Assembly (NCBI GenBank): GCA_049644265.1
Contig: JBARRO010000104.1
Coordinates: forward strand, 1-44,038
Source of the DNA: JBARRO01 sp049644265
Lineage (GTDB): Bacteria; Bacteroidota; Ignavibacteria; UBA10030
Direction of reading: 5' to 3'
DNA: 44,038 nt
Below the pieces are notes generated by a model. That model was not told the origin of the DNA and did no database searches. It saw only the letters and a list, made by a program, of their open reading frames with translations. Positions 7,797 to 15,482 of the stretch are shown here, in pieces (positions within the stretch are counted from its first letter, which is position 1; each line of letters begins with the position of its first letter). The translations under genes were made by a program, and so were the position numbers.

Positions 7797-8312
7797 TTAT
7801 TTTCGGCGACGGCGACTCTTCATCAGATCTGAATAAGATCCTGCAATCGTTCGCTGTCCGATTCCAAACTCCTCTCTCAAGAACTCGAAGAGCTTCTGCG
7901 CCTGCTTCTTTCCCCTCGAAACAACCACCTCAAACTCAATAAACTGTCCCAATCCGTCAACACGATCCAAATGAATGCGGGCGTTCTTAAACAAATACAA
8001 TGTCCGCTGTTTGCGCACGACCTCCTTGACCTTGTATATTCGTCCAAGCAATTGCTTCATTTCCGCCGGCGACCTTAGCGGAACCACGGAATAGTCTGAG
8101 ATCCTGCCGCCTTTTTTGTTCGGTCTCGTGTAAAAGATCAACTCGGCGGTGCCTTCCCTGAATTCTCTCAGCTTCAGCCGACCATGGGGAACCGCATAGT
8201 ATGTGTCCGTCTGATGAAGAATTCCGACCCGCCTCGCTCTCAAACGACGCGCGATCTTTTCCACTTCCTTTATGGACGCAACTGGTGCTTTAAGCTCAAC
8301 GTTCTGAGGCAT
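7797..8312 (-). CDS. CYTH-domain protein (class IV adenylate cyclase / triphosphatase-like)
   Basis: The product is 171 residues, the size of a single CYTH domain. It opens with NVELKAPV, the form of the CYTH signature ExExK seen in many bacterial members where the first acidic residue is Asn. Basic and acidic residues expected to line the triphosphate tunnel follow (LKLREFREG, LIFYTRPNKKGGRISDY, IHLDRVDGLGQFIEFEV). CYTH proteins act on triphosphate substrates: cyclic AMP formation in CyaB, or hydrolysis of thiamine triphosphate or inorganic triphosphate. The sequence alone does not decide which. The C-terminus is strongly basic (SRRRRK). It lies 63 bases downstream of greA on the same strand and may be co-transcribed. 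Confidence 0.8.
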   Translation of the reverse strand: MPQNVELKAPVASIKEVEKIARRLRARRVGILHQTDTYYAVPHGRLKLREFREGTAELIFYTRPNKKGGRISDYSVVPLRSPAEMKQLLGRIYKVKEVVRKQRTLYLFKNARIHLDRVDGLGQFIEFEVVVSRGKKQAQKLFEFLREEFGIGQRTIAGSYSDLMKSRRRRK

Positions 8313-8375
8313 CGGGATTCAGTATCCCTTCAGGAGAAAATCAATACGGGGTGGGTGAAGGATTCCGGAGGAGGG

Positions 8376-8861
8376 TTAGCGGCTTGTTTCCACAACCTTG
8401 TATTCCAACGTGCCGGCGGGGACTTTAATCTTGACGACATCCCCCTTGGTTTTCCCCAATAACCCCTTGCCGATCGGAGAGGTGACGGAAATCTTGTTCT
8501 TGTCAAAATCCGCTTCTTCAGGGGCGACAAGGCGGTACTCAATAACTTCCTTGGTTCGCATGTCCTGAATTTTCACGAGGGAAAGGATGTAAATCTTGTC
8601 ATTCGGGAGGTCCGCGCTTTCGAGCACGCGCGCCCGGGAGAGCGTTTCTTCCAACTTCGAAATCCTGAGTTCGAGATGCGCCTGCGCTTCTTTCGCGGCA
8701 TCGTACTCGGCGTTCTCGCTGAGGTCCCCGTGTCCCCGTGCCTCGGCGATCTTCTGAATCACATCCTTCCGTCCGCTGGATTTCAGCTCATGAAGCTCGT
8801 TTTCCAGCTCCTTGAGCCGTTCCTTCGTCAGATAAATGTTTCCGTTTCCGTTTTCTCCCAT
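8376..8861 (-). CDS. greA: Transcription elongation factor GreA
   Basis: The start at 8861 (ATG) has a strong GGAGG site five bases upstream; the TTG at 8873 extends the frame but is not needed. The product is 161 residues, the usual GreA length. The N-terminal coiled coil carries the acidic tip GDLSENAEYDAAKEAQ, which enters the RNA polymerase secondary channel and positions the catalytic metal for cleavage of backtracked transcripts. The C-terminal FKBP-like domain follows (PIGKGLLGKTKGDVVKIKVPAG). A terminator at 8930-8962 separates it from ribBA, so it probably has its own promoter. Confidence 0.95.
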   Translation of the reverse strand: MGENGNGNIYLTKERLKELENELHELKSSGRKDVIQKIAEARGHGDLSENAEYDAAKEAQAHLELRISKLEETLSRARVLESADLPNDKIYILSLVKIQDMRTKEVIEYRLVAPEEADFDKNKISVTSPIGKGLLGKTKGDVVKIKVPAGTLEYKVVETSR

Positions 8862-8929
8862 AGACTCCTCCAAAAATCCTCATGCAGAAAAAAAATACCC
8901 TCAGTCTAATACACGTGAGAGTAGTTGGA

Positions 8930-8962
8930 AAAACAAAAGCCAACATCCCGTGGATGATGGCT
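8930..8962 (-). terminator. Intrinsic terminator downstream of ribBA
   Basis: On the minus strand an 11-bp stem with one mismatch (AGCCATCATCC / GGATGTTGGCT, 8962-8938) is followed by TTTTGTTTT. It lies about 60 bases after the ribBA stop codon and before the greA ribosome binding site. Confidence 0.85.
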
Positions 8963-9020
8963 CATTTGTTATGAAAGTAGAAGAAAAATCAACCAGACGC
9001 AAGAAAAATCTTGGCAGGTC

Positions 9021-10271
9021 TCATTTTGAGCCGGAACCGTGCCGCTGTGTTCCGTCAATGAGAATCAGGTGCCCGAGCTTGTCTCTTTTTGCAGTCAGAT
9101 AGCGCTCGTTGAAAAAGTTTGGGTCGATTTCGAGCGGTACACGCTCCACAATATCGAGCCCGTATCCGTGAAGGCCGACGATCTTTTTCGGATTGTTCGT
9201 CATCAGGCGCATCTTGCCAACGCCGAGGTCGCGCAGAATCTGTGCGCCGATTCCGTAGTCGCGGAGGTCGGGCCGGAACCCGAGTTTCTCGTTGGCCTCT
9301 ACCGTGTCGAGCCCGTCGTCCTGAAATTTATAGGCCTTCAACTTGTTCAACAGGCCGATGCCCCGACCCTCCTGACGCATATAGAGCACCACACCGCGCC
9401 CTTCCTTCTCCACCCTTTGCATGGCCGCCACGAGTTGTTCGTTGCAGTCGCACCGGAGAGAGCCGAACACGTCGCCGGTGAGGCATTCGGAGTGCACGCG
9501 CACCAGCGTCGGCGTACTCGGGGAAATCTCGCCCTTGACCAGTGCAATGTGTTCCTTGTTATCCGTGATGCTCTTGTAGAGATACACCTGAAAATCCCCG
9601 TAACGGGACGGCAGTTTTGTTGACACAACGCGTTGCACGAGCTTCTCCCGCTGCATGCGGTATTCGATGAGAGCGCGTACCGTGATGATCTTCACCGCCA
9701 GGCGTTCCGCGAGCTTCATCAGCTCCGGAACCCGCGCCATGGAGCCGTCTTCGCTCATAATCTCGCACAAGACCCCGGCAGGATACAATCCGGCCAGACG
9801 ACAAAGGTCGACAACGGCTTCGGTGTGGCCAGCCCTGCGAAGGACGCCACCTTCCATTGCCCGAAGCGGGAAAATATGCCCGGGGCGCGCAAGGTCGCTC
9901 GGCTTTGTTTTCGGATCGATGAGGGCTTTGACCGTCGCCGCACGATCCGCCGCAGAAACACCTGTCGTTGTCCCATGGATAGCATCCACGGAAATCGTAA
10001 ACGGTGTCTCATGAAGCGACGTGTTCGATTCCACCATCGGGTCCAGACTCAGCTCCGTCGCGCGCTCCTGGGTGACAGGAGCACACACAACGCCACGTCC
10101 CTCCTTCACAAAGAGGTTGATGGTCTCTGCGGTCACGAGCTCTGCGGCAACGACAAAATCGCCTTCGTTCTCGCGATCTTCGTCGTCAACGACGATGAGG
10201 ACCTTTCCACGATGGAAATCCTCGATCGCGTCTTCGATGGCGTTAAATCGGAAGGAAGGTTTGGAAGTCAT
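9021..10271 (-). CDS. ribBA: Bifunctional DHBP synthase / GTP cyclohydrolase II (riboflavin synthesis)
   Basis: About 416 residues encode two fused domains. Residues ~1-205 form 3,4-dihydroxy-2-butanone-4-phosphate synthase with the acidic loop DDEDRENEGD and RAGHTEA. Residues ~206-400 form GTP cyclohydrolase II, with the zinc-binding GSLRCDCNEQL and the catalytic RQEGRGIGLLNK. The enzymes make the two precursors of the riboflavin ring system from ribulose-5-phosphate and GTP. The start is uncertain: an ATG at 10271 lies about 11 bases after AGAGGTGG, while a GTG at 10286 has no room for a ribosome binding site. The 5' end abuts a MITE-like inverted-repeat element (10275-10407). I looked for an FMN riboswitch upstream and saw none. 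It may be the last gene of a tgt-yajC-ribBA unit. Confidence 0.95.
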   Translation of the reverse strand: MTSKPSFRFNAIEDAIEDFHRGKVLIVVDDEDRENEGDFVVAAELVTAETINLFVKEGRGVVCAPVTQERATELSLDPMVESNTSLHETPFTISVDAIHGTTTGVSAADRAATVKALIDPKTKPSDLARPGHIFPLRAMEGGVLRRAGHTEAVVDLCRLAGLYPAGVLCEIMSEDGSMARVPELMKLAERLAVKIITVRALIEYRMQREKLVQRVVSTKLPSRYGDFQVYLYKSITDNKEHIALVKGEISPSTPTLVRVHSECLTGDVFGSLRCDCNEQLVAAMQRVEKEGRGVVLYMRQEGRGIGLLNKLKAYKFQDDGLDTVEANEKLGFRPDLRDYGIGAQILRDLGVGKMRLMTNNPKKIVGLHGYGLDIVERVPLEIDPNFFNERYLTAKRDKLGHLILIDGTQRHGSGSK

Positions 10272-10274
10272 AGG

Positions 10275-10407
10275 AGCTAGTGCCACCTCTAGAAAGTAAT
10301 CTTGTGGTTCATACTAAAGCCTATTCAAAAAAGGCAGTAGTGCCGCTCCAATTTGTACTTCTCAATGTTACCAGATACAATCTTACTTATTGGGAGTGGC
10401 ACTAGCT
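10275..10407. mobile_element. MITE-like element with 12-bp terminal inverted repeats
   Basis: AGCTAGTGCCAC (10275-10286) and GTGGCACTAGCT (10396-10407) are perfect inverted repeats bounding 133 bp that hold no ORF. A third, related sequence (TAGTGCCGCTCCAATTTGTA) occurs inside, near 10346, and resembles the reverse complement of the right end (TAGTGCCACTCCCAATAAGT). This pattern suggests a non-autonomous element. No clear target duplication is visible. The left repeat supplies the sequence immediately upstream of ribBA, including its putative ribosome binding site. Confidence 0.5.
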
Positions 10408-10433
10408 GTCAGCTATCAGCGTTCAGCAGTCAG

Positions 10434-10763
10434 TTATTTGGTTGTCGGCTCGGATTCCTTGATGATGCTTGCGATCGCGCTGCGGTCGACTTTCACTTTC
10501 ACGTTATCCGCAATTTGCACGAGAAGCGTCTTCTCTTCCAATCCCATGACTGTTCCGTGAATTCCTCCCGACGTAACGACCTTATCCCCCTTCTTCACGG
10601 AGTTCAACATCGCCTCCCGCTCCTTCGCACGTTTTTGCTGAGGGCGAATAATCATAAAATAGAAAATCGCAATGATAGTTCCAAAAAGAACCAGGTTTCC
10701 TACTAAACCCGCTCCGCCTTCCTGGCCGGCGGGAGCCATAAACAGCAAGATTTCGGGGAACAA
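10434..10763 (-). CDS. yajC: Preprotein translocase subunit YajC
   Basis: The product is 109 residues, typical of YajC, the small SecDF-associated inner-membrane protein. The start is a TTG at 10763 with a strong GGAGGT site about six bases upstream; the next in-frame ATG is eight codons in and too far from this site. A Gly-rich N-terminus leads into one membrane helix (LVLFGTIIAIFYFMII), followed by the hallmark RPQQKRAKEREAML and the cytoplasmic domain (KKGDKVVTSGGIHGTV). It follows tgt by 25 bases, the arrangement often seen as tgt-yajC in bacteria. Confidence 0.95.
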   Translation of the reverse strand: MFPEILLFMAPAGQEGGAGLVGNLVLFGTIIAIFYFMIIRPQQKRAKEREAMLNSVKKGDKVVTSGGIHGTVMGLEEKTLLVQIADNVKVKVDRSAIASIIKESEPTTK

Positions 10764-10788
10764 AGCTACCTCCTCTGATTTCTGACGA

Positions 10789-11919
10789 TTAAGAGACCGT
10801 GATTGATTGTTTGATTCGTGTTAACGTTTGAATTTTCCAGGCCTGGTAGCGCCGCTCAAGAATGGCGCGCCGGGCCTCCTTCATAAGCCATTGATAGTAC
10901 CGAAGATTATGGATCGTCGCCAGCTGCAGCGCCAGGATTTCCTTCACCTGAAACAAATGACGAAGATATGATCTGGAAAAACTCCTGCAAGTGTAGCAAT
11001 CACATTCCGTGTCCACGGGCAGCGGGTCGGACTTGAAAGCCGCATTCCGCAGGTTCATCGACCCGTCTCTGGTGAACAACATCCCGTTGCGGCCGTTACG
11101 GGTCGGCAGAACGCAGTCGAACATGTCAATTCCGCGCTCCACGGACTCCAGAAGATTCTCCGGCGTCCCAACTCCCATGAGGTAGCGCGGTTTGGCCTCG
11201 GGCAGGTATTGCGTAACGAATTCCGTGACGGCGTACATCATCTCCGCCGGCTCCCCCACCGCCAGTCCTCCCACCGCATACCCGTCAAACGCCATCGCTG
11301 TGAGCGCCCTGGCGCTCGCCTCCCGCACTTCATGAAACACACTTCCCTGAACAATTCCAAAGAGCGCCTGAGTATGTCCGTAGAGCGGCGGGCTCTTCTC
11401 AAGCGATGCCCTGCAGCGGTCCGCCCATCGGACGGTCAGTTCATTCGACGCTGTTGCATATTCGACCGGACACGGGTACGGCGTGCATTCGTCCAGCACC
11501 ATCATGATGTCCGAGCCAAGCTGACGCTGAATCCGCATCACGCTCTCGGGAGTGAACGTGTGGGCTGAACCGTCAAGATGAGAGCGAAAGGTCACACCCT
11601 CTTCCTCGATTTTCCTCAGGTCCGTCAGACTGTAGACCTGATAACCGCCGCTGTCGGTGAGAATCGGCTTTCCCCAGCTCATGAACTTGTGAAGCCCCCC
11701 CGCCTTCTCCACAATTTCCATCCCCGGACGAAGGTAGAGATGATACGTGTTGCCGAGTATCATCTGAGCTCCGATCTCCTCCAGCTCCCTCGGCTCGATG
11801 GCTTTCACGCTTCCTTGAGTTCCGACGGGCATGAACGCCGGCGTCTCCACCGGACCGTGAGCGGTCCCGATGACGCCCGCCCGTGCTCTGCCATCATTTC
11901 CTATCAGCTTAAAATCCAA
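10789..11919 (-). CDS. tgt: tRNA-guanine transglycosylase (queuosine)
   Basis: The 376-residue product has the family's usual length. It contains ETPAFMPVGTQGSVK, the catalytic DSGGYQVYSL region, the DCVLPTRNGRNG nucleophile region and the zinc site DTECDCYTCRSF with a His about 20 residues later. The enzyme replaces guanine 34 by preQ1 in tRNAs with GUN anticodons. The likely start is a TTG (11919) giving MDFKLIGNDGRARAG; no ATG lies nearby in frame and no ribosome binding site is obvious. A strong terminator (11959-11987) insulates it from the gene upstream. Confidence 0.95.
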   Translation of the reverse strand: MDFKLIGNDGRARAGVIGTAHGPVETPAFMPVGTQGSVKAIEPRELEEIGAQMILGNTYHLYLRPGMEIVEKAGGLHKFMSWGKPILTDSGGYQVYSLTDLRKIEEEGVTFRSHLDGSAHTFTPESVMRIQRQLGSDIMMVLDECTPYPCPVEYATASNELTVRWADRCRASLEKSPPLYGHTQALFGIVQGSVFHEVREASARALTAMAFDGYAVGGLAVGEPAEMMYAVTEFVTQYLPEAKPRYLMGVGTPENLLESVERGIDMFDCVLPTRNGRNGMLFTRDGSMNLRNAAFKSDPLPVDTECDCYTCRSFSRSYLRHLFQVKEILALQLATIHNLRYYQWLMKEARRAILERRYQAWKIQTLTRIKQSITVS

Positions 11920-11958
11920 TCGCCGTATCTGTGTCGAGGGAGTCCCTGCATTGCCAAC

Positions 11959-11987
11959 AAAAAACCGCCGACAGGATGTCTCGGCGG
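11959..11987 (-). terminator. Intrinsic terminator ending the nuo-nnr-vanZ unit
   Basis: On the minus strand CCGCCGA and TCGGCGG pair perfectly over a 9-base loop (11987-11965), followed by TTTTTT. It lies about 90 bases after the vanZ-like stop codon and 40 bases before tgt. Confidence 0.9.
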
Positions 11988-12076
11988 GTTCTGGATTGTC
12001 TGAACGACTTGTCTAAATATAAACAGAATACGCACCCTAGTCAACCATCTGTCATCAGGGTGATGAACGTGGCGGA

Positions 12077-12448
12077 TTATGCTTCTCGTGAGGCCTTTCG
12101 GTACTGCAGCAACCACAGGACAACCACGAAAAGCACGCCTCCGAAAATGTCAAAAACGAGATCGTTCACGTCGGGCGTCCTTCCGGGAACATACCGCTGA
12201 TGCAGCTCATCCGAGATGCCGTAGAAACAGGTAAAGGCAAATGCGCTGAATGCCGGATAGGAACTCAGCCATCGGATCCGCCCCTGATTCTTGAACGCCC
12301 GCCAGCAAAACATCGTCAGCAGAAAGAATACGCCCGTATGCGCAACTTTGTCGGGACTGACGGGAGAGTTGATTTCAGGAATATGATGGATGGACGAGAG
12401 CGAGAAGATCAGCAACGCCCAGAAAATCGCCGGGAATTGGAATTTCAA
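12077..12448 (-). CDS. VanZ-like membrane protein
   Basis: About 123 residues with four hydrophobic helices and the VanZ-family signature DKVAHTGVFFLL plus GISDELHQRYVPGRTPDVNDLVFDIFGG split over two loops. VanZ-like proteins are small integral membrane proteins; the founding member gives low-level teicoplanin resistance, but most members have no known role. The start is a TTG at 12448 without a ribosome binding site, eight bases after the nnr stop codon, so translation is probably coupled to nnr. It is the last gene before the terminator. Confidence 0.8.
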   Translation of the reverse strand: MKFQFPAIFWALLIFSLSSIHHIPEINSPVSPDKVAHTGVFFLLTMFCWRAFKNQGRIRWLSSYPAFSAFAFTCFYGISDELHQRYVPGRTPDVNDLVFDIFGGVLFVVVLWLLQYRKASREA

Positions 12449-12456
12449 GAAGTTTT

Positions 12457-14022
12457 TCAGTGGGCACCTGCCGTTTCAACATCCCGGAATGCTTGTGGAA
12501 GAAACTCGAGAAGATCTGTCGCTACGAGGCTTCGTTCGCCAAACCGATCACGGGCAAGATCGCCCGCCAAACCATGAAGAAAGACGCCGCTCCAGGCAGC
12601 TTCTTCCATTCCCATCCCCTGCGCCTTCAACGCAGCGATCATTCCCGCAAGTATGTCGCCGGTGCCGACGGTCGCCATTCCGGGATTGCCGGTCGAATTC
12701 AAGAAAACCGATCCCTTCTCTGTCGCAGTCGCGGTCGGCGCACCCTTGAGGACGACCGTCAGCTTGTTGCTCACGGCAAACTCACGGGCGACGTCGATGC
12801 GCTGATCTTCAATTTCGCGCGAAGTCTTCTTCATAAGACGTGAAAGTTCTCCTACATGCGGCGTGATGATCAGAGTCGCTTTTGTTCTTTTCAGAATTCC
12901 GGATCCTTCCCTCGCAACAGCATTGAGCCCGTCGGCATCCAGGAGCATGTCTCCCCGATACTCCGACAGCAATCGCACCACGAGCTGACGGGTTTCCACC
13001 TGCTGTGAAAGCCCCGGTCCCACGACCACGATATCGGCCCAGGCAAGGCGTTCCCTGATCGAGTCGTACGCCTGAAGACTGAGCGTTCCGTCTGCCGTCG
13101 ACGGGAGTGGAGTGACAATAACCTCGGTTAACTTTCTTGCAAGAATCGGGTAGACTGCTTCCGGTGTTCCCAGCACAACGGCGCCGGCTCCAGTCCGCAA
13201 CGCCGCCTGCGAGGTCATCGCGGCGGCTCCGACATATCCTCTCGACCCTGCGAGAACGAACACCTTTCCCGTACTGTACTTGTGCGCCTGGAGAGATCGT
13301 TGAGGCAGCTTCAAATCGTCTTTTCTGACGAGAAACGTCTTCAGCGATTTCGAATTGGCCACAGCACCCGGAATGCCGATATCGACAACCTCGATGCTTC
13401 CCGAGAGCGCTCTTCCCTGGTTACACAAGAGACCGGATTTGATCAATCCAAACGTCACGGTCGCCGTTGCGCTGACAGCCTTCCCTTCGACTACACCGCT
13501 CGTGCCGTTGACACCCGAGGGAATATCCACCGCGACGACGGGGCACGTACGGCCGTTGATCCATTGAAGAGCCTGAGAAAACGCTCCGGTGGGTCGTCCG
13601 GAGAATCCTGTTCCAAAAATTGCATCGACAATCAGCTGGGGCTTTGAAACAGACTTGAGCGCTGCTTTGGAAAAGCGGCGGATTCCTAACCTGTTCTCCG
13701 GATCTTTCGACCACCGTTCCACGACCCGGTAATTCGTCCGGGCATCGCCCTTCAGATCTGACGGATCCGCCACAAGGAGGATCGTCACAATTGCGTGCAT
13801 CTGCGAACAATGCCGGGCAATCACGAATCCGTCGCCGCCGTTGTTCCCCTTGCCACACACAACCACGATGTGCTTGTCGACGAGAGGTCCATAAGTTGCT
13901 TGCAGGTACTCAGCAACTCCACGGCCCGCATTCTCCATGAGAACGAGGCCCGGCGTCCGATGCCGATTGATCGTCGTTTCATCGCACCAGCGCATCTCTT
14001 GTGCTGAAACAACTCTCTGCAT
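12457..14022 (-). CDS. nnr: Bifunctional NAD(P)H-hydrate repair enzyme (epimerase + dehydratase)
   Basis: 521 residues in two domains. The N-terminal ~210 residues are the YjeF_N NAD(P)HX epimerase (VVCGKGNNGGDGFVIARH). The C-terminal ~290 are the ribokinase-like NAD(P)HX dehydratase (VVGPGLSQQ, TLIITPHVGELSRL, STGNPGMATVGTGDILAG). The pair repairs damaged hydrated NADH and NADPH. The ATG at 14022 lies 12 bases after the nuoN stop, so it is in the complex I transcript; repairing NADHX next to the NADH dehydrogenase genes makes functional sense, though the link is inferred. Confidence 0.95.
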   Translation of the reverse strand: MQRVVSAQEMRWCDETTINRHRTPGLVLMENAGRGVAEYLQATYGPLVDKHIVVVCGKGNNGGDGFVIARHCSQMHAIVTILLVADPSDLKGDARTNYRVVERWSKDPENRLGIRRFSKAALKSVSKPQLIVDAIFGTGFSGRPTGAFSQALQWINGRTCPVVAVDIPSGVNGTSGVVEGKAVSATATVTFGLIKSGLLCNQGRALSGSIEVVDIGIPGAVANSKSLKTFLVRKDDLKLPQRSLQAHKYSTGKVFVLAGSRGYVGAAAMTSQAALRTGAGAVVLGTPEAVYPILARKLTEVIVTPLPSTADGTLSLQAYDSIRERLAWADIVVVGPGLSQQVETRQLVVRLLSEYRGDMLLDADGLNAVAREGSGILKRTKATLIITPHVGELSRLMKKTSREIEDQRIDVAREFAVSNKLTVVLKGAPTATATEKGSVFLNSTGNPGMATVGTGDILAGMIAALKAQGMGMEEAAWSGVFLHGLAGDLARDRFGERSLVATDLLEFLPQAFRDVETAGAH

Positions 14023-14034
14023 GACCGTTGGTCC

Positions 14035-15459
14035 TTAGAATATCGTCTGTGTCAGCCGCAGGGCGAAGGAAGGATAGACCCCAAGGAGAAGAACCAGGAA
14101 TGCCGAGACGGCCAACGCAATCCGAACCGCCATGGTTGGATTCGCCGCGATGTCCCCCTGTCCCTCACGGAAGTACATCAACACCACAATACGAAGATAG
14201 TAGTAGGCGGACACAAGGCTCGTCAGCACGCCGATGATGGCCAGCCACGTCAGTCCACCCTGCACAGCCGCGAGGAACACATAGTATTTTCCGAAGAAAC
14301 CCGCGAACGGCGGAATTCCGGACAGGGCGAACATAAACAGGGCCATCAACGCAGCGATCCCCGGTCGACGCGTGCTGAGGCCGGCGTAATCTTCCAGCTG
14401 GAGATTCTTCTCTTCCGCCCGTTCCATGATTGAAACGACGCCAAACGCACCGAGATTCATGACCGTATAGGCCGCGATGTAAAACAACACTCCTGTCCTG
14501 CCTTCTTCCGTTCCTGCGGCAATGCCGGAAAGCATATATCCTGCATGGGCGATACTGGAATACGCAAGCATGCGCTTGATGTTGACCTGAGCGATCGCCG
14601 TGACGTTCCCGAGAATCATCGAGGCAGCAGCGATGAACGCGATCACATCGCTGATCGAGCTCCCTGAAATGTGGATTGACCGGACAAACACCGTCAGATA
14701 GGCTGCAAACGCTGCCGCTTTGGCCCCGGTAGACATGAACGCCGTCACCGTCGTCGGCGCGCCTTCGTAGACGTCCGGCGCCCACATATGAAACGGGACT
14801 GCCGAAACTTTAAAGGAAAGACCCATGATGAGGAGCCCAACGCCGAGGAGAAAGAAGATGTTCGTGGGACCAGCGGTCGTCACCCTGCCGATAACGGTCA
14901 GGTTCGTCGACCCCGTCGCGCCGTAAAGGAGAGCAATACCGTAGAGGAGGAATCCGGTCGAAAAGGCACCGAGCAGGAAATACTTCAACGCCGCCTCGTT
15001 CGAACGGTCTTTGGTCCTCATAAATCCGGCAAGGATGTAGAGACAAACAGACATCAGCTCGATGCCGAGGAACATAATGATCAGATCGTTGGCCGACGCC
15101 ATGAGAATCATTCCGGCAGTCGCAAAGAGGATGAGGATATAGTATTCGCCGCGATGATTTTCGAGGCGCTCAAAATACTGTTGGGAAAGAAGAACCGTCA
15201 GAAACGCGGACAGAACAAACACGAGCGTCGTGTAGCTCGCAAACCCGCCGATGAGCGCCATGCCGCCGAAGCTCTCGGTATCCGGGATGAATCCCCGGGT
15301 GGCGAGAACTCCCGCCGTCAGAAGTCCGATGAGCGTTATCCACGATGAAAGGCGCGCTCTTCCCTTCCGGTTCGCCTCCACGAGGAGAACGACAAGGGCC
15401 GTCAGAGTCACCGTGCAGAACGGCGCATTATTCAAGAGATCTGTCAAATTCAAGGTCAT
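14035..15459 (-). CDS. nuoN: NADH-quinone oxidoreductase subunit N
   Basis: The start at 15459 (ATG, AGGA about 8 bases upstream) gives 474 residues. The open frame continues to 15690, but that part overlaps the antiporter gene and has no membrane-protein character. The product has about 14 membrane helices and the antiporter-like core of complex I proton-pumping subunits, with AVPFHMWAPDVYEGAPTTVT and the conserved KRMLAYSSIAHAGYM (lysine in a broken helix). It is one of the three Mrp-related pump subunits; the other two, NuoL and NuoM, are encoded just upstream on this strand. Confidence 0.95.
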   Translation of the reverse strand: MTLNLTDLLNNAPFCTVTLTALVVLLVEANRKGRARLSSWITLIGLLTAGVLATRGFIPDTESFGGMALIGGFASYTTLVFVLSAFLTVLLSQQYFERLENHRGEYYILILFATAGMILMASANDLIIMFLGIELMSVCLYILAGFMRTKDRSNEAALKYFLLGAFSTGFLLYGIALLYGATGSTNLTVIGRVTTAGPTNIFFLLGVGLLIMGLSFKVSAVPFHMWAPDVYEGAPTTVTAFMSTGAKAAAFAAYLTVFVRSIHISGSSISDVIAFIAAASMILGNVTAIAQVNIKRMLAYSSIAHAGYMLSGIAAGTEEGRTGVLFYIAAYTVMNLGAFGVVSIMERAEEKNLQLEDYAGLSTRRPGIAALMALFMFALSGIPPFAGFFGKYYVFLAAVQGGLTWLAIIGVLTSLVSAYYYLRIVVLMYFREGQGDIAANPTMAVRIALAVSAFLVLLLGVYPSFALRLTQTIF

Positions 15460-15482
15460 GAAGCTATCCTGTTGGAAAACTG

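Noticed and set aside
10287..10433. FMN riboswitch upstream of ribBA
   Set aside because: None of the conserved FMN-element segments could be found; the space is occupied by the inverted-repeat element.
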